From assembly GCA_002353585.1 (NCBI GenBank), contig DEJW01000012.1, forward strand, positions 52,122 through 63,575: a stretch of 11,454 bases of DNA. Reading direction: 5' to 3'. Numbering within the stretch: the stretch's first letter is position 1; each line of letters starts with the position of its first letter. Below the pieces are notes generated by a model. That model had not been told where the DNA came from. It did no database searches and saw nothing but the letters and a program-made list of their open reading frames with translations. Source of the stretch: Prevotellaceae bacterium UBA2738 (lineage in GTDB: Bacteria; Bacteroidota; Bacteroidia; Bacteroidales; Bacteroidaceae). A program made the translations under genes and the position numbers. Shown here piece after piece: positions 8,135 through 11,454 of this stretch.

Positions 8135-8884
8135 ATGCTATTTCCTTTCAACTATCTCAACATACTCGGCAAATACCTCATACTCATGGGGCGAGCCATC
8201 ACCATCCCCGACCGCTGGAGGATGTTTGGCAAGCAGTATGTCAAGGAGATGGAGCAGCTCGGCGTTGACTCCATCGGCATCGTACTGCTCATATCATTCT
8301 TCATCGGAGCCGTTATCTGCATCCAGATAAAGCTCAACATACAGTCGCCATGGATGCCCCGATGGGTCAGCGGCTACACCACTCGTGAGATTATGCTGCT
8401 TGAGTTCTCCTCATCCATCATGTGTCTCATTCTCGCAGGCAAGGTGGGCAGTAACATTGCCTCTGAGCTCGGCACCATGCGCGTGACACAGCAGATTGAC
8501 GCCCTCGACGTGATGGGAGTCAACTCAGCCAACTACCTCATAGCGCCTAAGATACTGGGGCTCATCACCCTCATGCCGTGTCTCGTCATCTTTGCCGATG
8601 TCATGGGCATCGTGGGTGCCTATGCCACCGCCTTCATCGGACAGATAATAGCTCCTGACGACCTCACCATCGGACTCCAGCACTCCTTCAAGTCCTGGTT
8701 CGTGTGGATGTCCATCATCAAGAGCACCGTCTTCGCCTTCATCATCGCCTCCGTCTCCTCCTTCTGCGGCTTCACCGTCGAGGGCGGCTCCGTCGAGGTG
8801 GGCAAGGCAAGCACCTCCGCCGTGGTCAACAGCTCAGTGCTCATCCTCTTCGCCGATGTATTCCTCACGCAGTTGTTAAGTTAG
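8135..8884 (+). CDS. mlaE: MlaE-family ABC transporter permease (lipid transport)
   Basis: 249 residues. MlaE is the inner-membrane permease of the Mla/MCE lipid-transport system, which keeps outer-membrane lipid asymmetry by moving phospholipids between membranes. The family signature AGKVGSNIASELGTMRVTQQIDALDVMGV is present at about 101-129, and the C-terminal GGSVEVGKASTSAVVNSS follows at about 217-234. Hydrophobic segments lie at about 48-66, 85-102, 140-170, 195-212 and 232-249, with an interface helix before the first. The natural partner is the ATPase MlaF, encoded downstream, but an insert of about 690 bp separates the two genes. No MCE substrate-binding gene (mlaD) is seen beside them. 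Codon use is strongly C-ending, as in mlaF. Confidence 0.93.
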   Translation: MLFPFNYLNILGKYLILMGRAITIPDRWRMFGKQYVKEMEQLGVDSIGIVLLISFFIGAVICIQIKLNIQSPWMPRWVSGYTTREIMLLEFSSSIMCLILAGKVGSNIASELGTMRVTQQIDALDVMGVNSANYLIAPKILGLITLMPCLVIFADVMGIVGAYATAFIGQIIAPDDLTIGLQHSFKSWFVWMSIIKSTVFAFIIASVSSFCGFTVEGGSVEVGKASTSAVVNSSVLILFADVFLTQLLS

Positions 8885-8895
8885 TTTTTTAGAGG

Positions 8896-9024
8896 AGTGA
8901 TAGGGGAGTGATAGGGGAGTGATAGGGGAGTGATAGGGGAGTGATAAGGGAGTGATAGAGACAAATGTAATAGACTGACACAATATATAAGGGAGTGATA
9001 GAGGAGTGATAAGGGAGTGATAGG
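8896..9024 (+). repeat. Left 11-bp repeat array (AGTGATAGGGG)
   Basis: Units start at 8896, 8907, 8918, 8929, 8940 and 8951, with GGGG/AGGG/AGAG variants. After a 24-bp non-array block, three more units follow at about 8994-9023. The period is 11 bp. Every unit contains TGA and TAG, so plus-strand reading is closed in all frames. The array is the reverse complement of the right array. Confidence 0.92.
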
Positions 9025-9052
9025 GACAAATGTAATAGACTGACACAATATA
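8923..9052 (+). repeat. 65-bp tandem duplication inside the left array
   Basis: Copy 1 (8923-8987) and copy 2 (8988-9052) match at 62 of 65 positions, differing at 8925/8990, 8937/9002 and 8959/9024. Each copy holds several 11-bp units followed by a 24-bp block (AATGTAATAGACTGAC...ATATA). The 24-bp block alone is repeated once more at 9053-9076 and runs straight into the start codon of the next gene. Confidence 0.92.
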
Positions 9053-9076
9053 AATGTAATAGACTGACACAATATA
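9053..9076 (+). repeat. Third copy of the 24-bp block, abutting a start codon
   Basis: Identical to 9029-9052 and 8964-8987. The next four bases (AATG, 9077-9080) are again the start of the repeat unit, so the ATG of the four-helix-bundle gene lies inside what would be a further repeat copy. The leader of this gene therefore consists wholly of repeats. Confidence 0.9.
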
Positions 9077-9077
9077 A

Positions 9078-9452
9078 ATGAAACAAACATTCAAAGATAT
9101 TATAGCATGGCAAAAAGCCTATGACTACTGTCTATACGTATATAAAGTAACTGCCCAATTCCCTGAGTTTGAACGCTTCGGGCTACGCTCACAGTTCACC
9201 CGTGCAGCTGTATCTATAACTGCCAATATAGCTGAAGGCTACAGAAAGTTAAGCAAACAAGACAAACTTCGATTCTTTAACATAGCTCAAGGCAGCTTAG
9301 ACGAATGCAGAAACTATAATATACTCTCATTTGACCTAGGATACATTAGTCAAGAGCAATACGACCAACTTGAATTTAAAGCAAATGGAACCAGCAAAAT
9401 ACTCAACGCCTATTGCGAGGGAATAATAAGGAATAATGGAGTCAAAGACTAA
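9078..9452 (+). CDS. Four-helix-bundle protein of the 23S rRNA IVS (S23) family
   Basis: 124 residues, matching the family pattern throughout: FKDIIAWQKAYDYCLYVY (5-22), FPEFERFGLRSQFTRAAVSI (28-47), NIAEGYRKLSKQDKLRFFNI (50-69), AQGSLDECRNY (70-80) and a last helix at about 90-118. The length is typical. Such proteins were first noticed as ORFs in intervening sequences of 23S rRNA and are scattered in Bacteroidetes genomes. They are structurally close to the Avd protein of diversity-generating retroelements, and their function is unknown. No reverse transcriptase is present here. The gene lies between mlaE and mlaF on the same strand, is AT-rich compared with both, and is flanked by complementary repeat arrays, as IVS genes in rRNA are flanked by a stem. 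No Shine-Dalgarno is seen. The start chosen is the first ATG that gives the full first helix. Confidence 0.9.
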   Translation: MKQTFKDIIAWQKAYDYCLYVYKVTAQFPEFERFGLRSQFTRAAVSITANIAEGYRKLSKQDKLRFFNIAQGSLDECRNYNILSFDLGYISQEQYDQLEFKANGTSKILNAYCEGIIRNNGVKD

Positions 9453-9467
9453 AAAAGGGTAATGTCC

Positions 9468-9553
9468 CTATCACTCCACTATCACTCCACTATCACTCCA
9501 CTATCACTCCCTATCACTCCACTATCACTCCTCTATCACTCCACTATCACTCC
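9468..9553 (+). repeat. Right 11-bp repeat array (CTATCACTCCA)
   Basis: Eight units start at 9468, 9479, 9490, 9501, 9511, 9522, 9533 and 9544. Two are 10 bp and one ends in T. They are the reverse complement of the left array units. A degenerate unit, CTTAACTCCTC, follows at 9555-9565, then an A-run and the mlaF ATG. In a transcript this array can pair with 8896-9024. Confidence 0.92.
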
Positions 9554-9574
9554 CCTTAACTCCTCTAAAAAAAA

Positions 9575-10351
9575 ATGATCCACGTTCAACACATATACAA
9601 GAAATTCGACGACCTTGAGGTTCTTCACGACATCAACGCCACATTCGAAGACGGCAAGACCAACCTCATCATCGGACAGTCAGGCTCAGGCAAAACCGTG
9701 CTCATGAAGAACCTCGTAGGACTCTTCACCCCCACAAGCGGTAAGATACTCTACGACGGACGCGACCTCGTCACCATGACCAAACAGGAGAAAGTCAGCC
9801 TCAGACGCGAGATGGGCATGATATTCCAGTCAGCCGCCCTCTTCGACTCCATCTCCGTGCTCGAAAACGTCATGTTCCCCCTCGATATGTTCTCCACCAT
9901 GACCCTGCGCGAGCGCAAGCACCGTGCACAGGAATGCCTCGACCGTGTCAACCTCTCAGGTGCAGGCGACAAATTCCCTGGCGAGCTCTCAGGCGGCATG
10001 CAGAAACGCGTCGCCATAGCCCGTGCCATCGTGATGAACCCCAAATACCTGTTCTGCGACGAGCCTAACTCAGGACTCGACCCCAAGACCAGTCTCGTCA
10101 TCGACGGGCTCCTTCACGGCATCACCCAGGAATATGGCATCACCACCATCATCAACACCCACGACATGAACTCCGTCCTCGGCATCGGCGAGAACATCAT
10201 CTTCATCTGCAAGGGACGCGTAGGCTGGCGAGGCAACTCCGCACAGGTCATGAGCTCCACCAACGAAGACCTCAACGACCTCGTCTTCGCCTCCGAGCTA
10301 TTCAAAAAAGTTAAGGAAACAGAGTCAAAAAGTGACAAAAGTGACAAGTGA
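9575..10351 (+). CDS. mlaF: MlaF-family ABC transporter ATPase (lipid transport)
   Basis: 258 residues. This is the cytoplasmic ATPase that powers the MlaE permease. Motifs are complete: Walker A GQSGSGKT (34-41), Q-loop Q85 in GMIFQSAALF, signature LSGGM (138-142), Walker B YLFCDE (158-163) followed by PNSGLDP, and H-loop H196 in NTHDM. Like mlaE it is C-rich at third positions. The start codon directly follows an eight-A run and the end of the right repeat array, with no Shine-Dalgarno. The last eight residues (SKSDKSDK) and the stop are encoded by an AAGTGAC tandem repeat, so the tail is probably not part of the conserved fold. No mlaD follows. The next genes are on the opposite strand. 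Confidence 0.95.
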   Translation: MIHVQHIYKKFDDLEVLHDINATFEDGKTNLIIGQSGSGKTVLMKNLVGLFTPTSGKILYDGRDLVTMTKQEKVSLRREMGMIFQSAALFDSISVLENVMFPLDMFSTMTLRERKHRAQECLDRVNLSGAGDKFPGELSGGMQKRVAIARAIVMNPKYLFCDEPNSGLDPKTSLVIDGLLHGITQEYGITTIINTHDMNSVLGIGENIIFICKGRVGWRGNSAQVMSSTNEDLNDLVFASELFKKVKETESKSDKSDK

Positions 10352-10359
10352 CAAGTGAC
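10330..10359 (+). repeat. AAGTGAC tandem repeat across the mlaF stop codon
   Basis: AAGTGAC occurs at 10330, 10339, 10346 and 10353, with spacings 9, 7 and 7. The mlaF stop TGA (10349-10351) lies inside the third copy. Gain or loss of one 7-mer would shift the reading frame at the C-terminus. Confidence 0.85.
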
Positions 10360-10384
10360 ACTGCCCCCCAATATAAACAAAGAA

Positions 10385-10415
10385 AGGGCAGACCTCCGAA
10401 AACGAGGTCAGCCCT
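10385..10415 (-). terminator. Hairpin terminator downstream of the smalltalk-type gene
   Basis: Arms 10385-10396 and 10404-10415 pair over 12 positions with one A-A mismatch at 10390/10410, closing a 7-nt loop. On the minus strand the stem is followed by TTTCTTTGTTTAT, a U-rich tract, 29 nt after the small gene's stop. On the plus strand it lies 33 nt after the mlaF stop but has no U-tract there, so it acts mainly on the minus strand and may only weakly end the mla transcript. Confidence 0.7.
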
Positions 10416-10443
10416 GAACGCTATGACATGAAAAAAATCTTTT

Positions 10444-10548
10444 TTATCCCATGTGACCGATGCAACTTGACGTAGTCAGTATAGTACAAATTGCTGTTAG
10501 TATGGCGTTAATGATAACGCTCCAATTCTTCTTTGCTTGTTCAGACAT
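10444..10548 (-). CDS. Smalltalk-type small protein
   Basis: A 34-residue ORF (ATG at 10548-10546, TAA at 10446-10444) below usual ORF cut-offs. The product starts MSEQAKKNWSVIINAIL and continues TAICTILTTSSC before a short IGHMG tail. A few polar residues, then K-K-N-W, a hydrophobic helix with L-T-A-I, and a T-S-x-C ending are the pattern of the small Bacteroidetes 'smalltalk' proteins, which are commonly found beside HU-family genes and an N-acetylmuramoyl-L-alanine amidase. An HU-family gene is on the same strand upstream, which supports the call. No amidase follows. One membrane-seeking helix is likely and the function is unknown. The 411-bp structured element lies between this gene and the HU gene. 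Confidence 0.8.
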   Translation of the reverse strand: MSEQAKKNWSVIINAILTAICTILTTSSCIGHMG

Positions 10549-10585
10549 AACTTTTGATTTTAGTAGTTAGAAATTTTTTGATTAA

Positions 10586-10604
10586 CAAAAACATTAAAAA
10601 CCCC
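10586..10604. repeat. Left terminal inverted repeat of the structured element
   Basis: CAAAAACATTAAAAACCCC is the reverse complement of 10978-10996 at 18 of 19 positions. A TTAA stands immediately outside at 10582-10585. Another TTAA stands two bases outside the right repeat at 10999-11002. Confidence 0.9.
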
Positions 10605-10968
10605 ATTTCTGAGATAGAAACTCTATCGAGTTCTTAACGCTATCAGCAATAATCCTGCTTGTAAGCAAGCTTCCAGACAGTCTTATCACTGATATCGTTA
10701 CCCTTTCAGGGATTTCTATCTCATCATGGAAAAACCCCACTCTTTGAGTGGAAAAACCAATACTCGCATGGCGAGTACAAAAACTATTATAAAAGACCGT
10801 TATTCTTTGTACTTAGAATTGTTTTTCCGGTTTGCAGAACCGGGGTTTTTCCTGGCAAGGTCATAACCTGACATTAGGAAGGTGCAGGACTGCAAGGGGC
10901 ATGGACTTAGGAGCTTGCTCATAAAGGCCATGTGACTTGAAGGACTGCGAGAGTCTGAAAGACTTATG

Positions 10969-10987
10969 CCCTTGACAGGGGTTTTTT
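10969..10987 (+). terminator. Possible intrinsic terminator of a plus-strand RNA
   Basis: CCCT-TGAC-AGGG followed by GTTTTTT, then ATGTTTTT. The stem is only four base pairs. The same bases can pair instead with 10893-10902 or, for the GGGGTTTTTT part, with the left inverted repeat. So this is a terminator only under one of several possible foldings. Confidence 0.35.
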
Positions 10988-10996
10988 ATGTTTTTG
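10978..10996. repeat. Right terminal inverted repeat of the structured element
   Basis: GGGGTTTTTTATGTTTTTG, complementary to 10586-10604 except at one position. The inner GGGGTTTTT is also found at 10842-10850, and its complement AAAAACCCC at 10596-10604 and 10730-10738. The closing stem and the domain B stem therefore share sequence. Confidence 0.9.
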
Positions 10997-11016
10997 TCTT
11001 AAAACCATAGAACTTA

Positions 11017-11048
11017 AAAAGCGAAGCCCCATTGAGGGGCTTGCTTTT
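11017..11048 (-). terminator. Intrinsic terminator of the HU-family gene
   Basis: AAAAGC-G-AAGCCCC (11017-11030) pairs with GGGGCTT-GCTTTT (11036-11048) around the loop ATTGA: 13 base pairs with one bulged G. On the minus strand the hairpin starts inside the stop codon of the HU-family gene and ends in CTTTTTAAG. It has U-rich flanks in both directions, so it may also stop plus-strand transcription. Confidence 0.85.
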
Positions 11049-11454
11049 AAGGCTTCGTAACTGGGTTCTTGATCACGAACTGGAAGTCACCCTTAGTGCC
11101 GAAGGCACGAGACTGGAGCTGAGCCTTGCCAGTAACCACGTTGGTTGTCTTGGTGTACTCTGGTGTGAAGATGACCTTCGCATTCTTGATGTGCTCCTTG
11201 ATAGAGAAGTCCTTCTCGGTGAGGGCACCAGTGGTGCGGAGTGAAACACCGAAGTAGCCGAAGCGGTCGAGGTGACACTTGTTGCCGTTTGCAACCTCGT
11301 AAGTCATCACGTTAGCGAGCTCTATGAGCACTGCATAAACGTCTGACTCCTTCACTGACACGTTCTGCTCAATGCGCTTAGAAAGCTCACGAGTGTCGAG
11401 GATGCCTGGGTGCCATGCACGTCCATACCAGAGGTTGTTGCCAGTCTTTCTCTT
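11047..11454 (-). CDS. HU-family histone-like DNA-binding protein, N-terminus cut off
   Basis: The minus-strand frame is open from the window edge to TAA at 11049-11047, giving the last 135 residues. The visible part starts KRKTGNNLWYGRAWHPGILDTRELSKRI, continues with SVKESDVYAVLIELANVMTYEVANGNKCHLDRFGYFGVSLR, and ends FVIKNPVTKP. The helix pair, the 'V-Y-A-V-L-x-x-L' and the 'G-x-F-x-V' beta region fit the Bacteroidetes histone-like HU proteins, which have an extended N-terminus and a C-terminal extension. These bind DNA without strong sequence preference and favour bent or branched DNA. Probably about 10-15 residues are missing. A GTG at 11361 is an internal codon, not the start. The gene ends in a strong terminator and is followed on the same strand by the structured element and the smalltalk-type gene. 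Confidence 0.88.
   Translation of the reverse strand, partial: KRKTGNNLWYGRAWHPGILDTRELSKRIEQNVSVKESDVYAVLIELANVMTYEVANGNKCHLDRFGYFGVSLRTTGALTEKDFSIKEHIKNAKVIFTPEYTKTTNVVTGKAQLQSRAFGTKGDFQFVIKNPVTKP

Larger units (their letters stand above)
8885..9566. mobile_element. Candidate inserted element: four-helix-bundle gene between inverted repeat arrays
   Basis: Between the mlaE stop and the mlaF start lie a left array of AGTGATAGGGG units, a gene for an IVS-type four-helix-bundle protein, and a right array of the complementary CTATCACTCCA units. The outer ends are inverted copies: TTTTTTAGAGGAGT at 8885-8898 matches the complement of 9572-9559. The gene is clearly more AT-rich than mlaE and mlaF: about 40% GC in a 60-base sample (9121-9180) against 65% in one from mlaF (9901-9960). 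No transposase is present and no target duplication is clear. Calling it mobile is inference from the interrupted operon, composition and terminal symmetry. Confidence 0.55.
10586..10996. ncRNA. Candidate structured RNA or cruciform element with two four-way junctions
   Basis: A 411-bp stretch without a credible ORF is closed by a 19-bp inverted repeat. Domain A: stem 10610-10620/10713-10723 (11/11) holds hairpin 10621-10630, arm 10636-10646/10689-10699 (10/11, with apical hairpin 10657-10670) and hairpin 10701-10711. Domain B: stem 10728-10738/10842-10852 (11/11) holds hairpin 10739-10749, arm 10750-10757/10821-10828 (8/8, with inner hairpin 10761-10777) and hairpin 10829-10841. In B the helices abut with no unpaired base. 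Domain C: 10893-10902 pairs with 10966-10974 around hairpin 10952-10964. Transcription strand is unknown. A T-run follows the plus-strand hairpin at 10969-10980, but the minus strand would be read from the HU gene. It matches no RNA family I recognise. Confidence 0.6.

Noticed and set aside
8876..9113. Three overlapping minus-strand ORFs of 69-74 codons rich in ITPLSLPYHS-type repeats
   Set aside because: They exist in all three frames at once because an 11-bp unit without minus-strand stops shifts frame each copy. This is a property of the repeat, not coding.
9078..9452. Avd accessory protein of a diversity-generating retroelement
   Set aside because: No reverse transcriptase, template repeat or variable repeat in the window; the IVS-type family fits better.
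8896..9553. CRISPR array
   Set aside because: Units are 10-11 bp and tandem with no unique spacers, and no cas gene is present.
10605..10625. Hammerhead-like core (CTGAGATAGAAAC) in the three- or four-way junction
   Set aside because: The order CUGANGA, stem, GAAA, NUH is not met and the bases lie inside a long perfect stem.
10636..10699. Integron attC site (AACG...CGTT imperfect palindrome)
   Set aside because: The ends do not fit RYYYAAC/GTTRRRY, no integrase is seen, and the palindrome is one arm of a larger nested structure.
10586..10996. Group II intron, RNase P, tmRNA, 6S or SRP RNA
   Set aside because: No domain V motif, P4-type core, tRNA-like end, rod shape or SRP tetraloop motif could be found on either strand.
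11032..11244. 70-codon plus-strand ORF opposite the HU-family gene
   Set aside because: It overlaps the HU coding region and the terminator, and the minus-strand frame is open to the window edge with family motifs.

Overview
The window reads as chromosomal DNA of a Bacteroidales bacterium, most likely Prevotella or a close relative. This rests on the protein families (a Bacteroidetes-style OstA-like protein, two parvulin-type foldases, a histone-like HU-family protein and a 34-residue 'smalltalk'-type peptide), on -7 elements of the form TAnnTTTG, and on the lack of Shine-Dalgarno sequences. The genus is inference. The + strand is visibly richer in C than G through the long genes of both orientations, so the minus strand is probably the leading strand.

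Left part (1-8000). A tRNA gene on the minus strand is cut by the left edge. Next comes a tight minus-strand operon, in transcription order: guaB (IMP dehydrogenase), a one-domain parvulin foldase, a SurA-like two-domain parvulin foldase, an OstA/LptA-like envelope protein, and mutL (mismatch repair). Gaps are 55 bp or less, and two junctions overlap. The three middle genes form an outer-membrane assembly set. They sit between a purine-synthesis gene and a repair gene.

Middle (8000-10380). A 142-bp divergent promoter region separates guaB from mlaE, the permease of a lipid-transport ABC system. mlaE and its ATPase gene mlaF, normally adjacent, are split by a ~690-bp insert. The insert is an AT-rich gene for a 23S-rRNA-IVS-type four-helix-bundle protein, flanked by two arrays of 11-bp repeats in opposite orientation. 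The outer ends are complementary, so the insert can fold as a long hairpin with the gene in the loop.

Right part (10380-11454). A smalltalk-type gene and the C-terminal 135 residues of an HU-family protein lie on the minus strand. Between them is a 411-bp non-coding element bounded by 19-bp inverted repeats (18/19). Inside it are two successive four-way junctions. In one of them the four helices abut with no unpaired base. This is the most unusual object in the window: a candidate structured RNA or cruciform DNA element. Its place next to an HU gene is suggestive, because HU-type proteins are known to bind four-way junctions and structured RNA.

Short tandem repeats recur in the spacers: 7-mers at 67-96, 6465-6511, 8039-8070 and 10330-10359, 11-mers at 8896-9024 and 9468-9553, and 24- and 65-bp units at 8923-9076. 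Two 7-mer arrays sit directly upstream of -7 promoter elements, and one forms the 3' end of mlaF.
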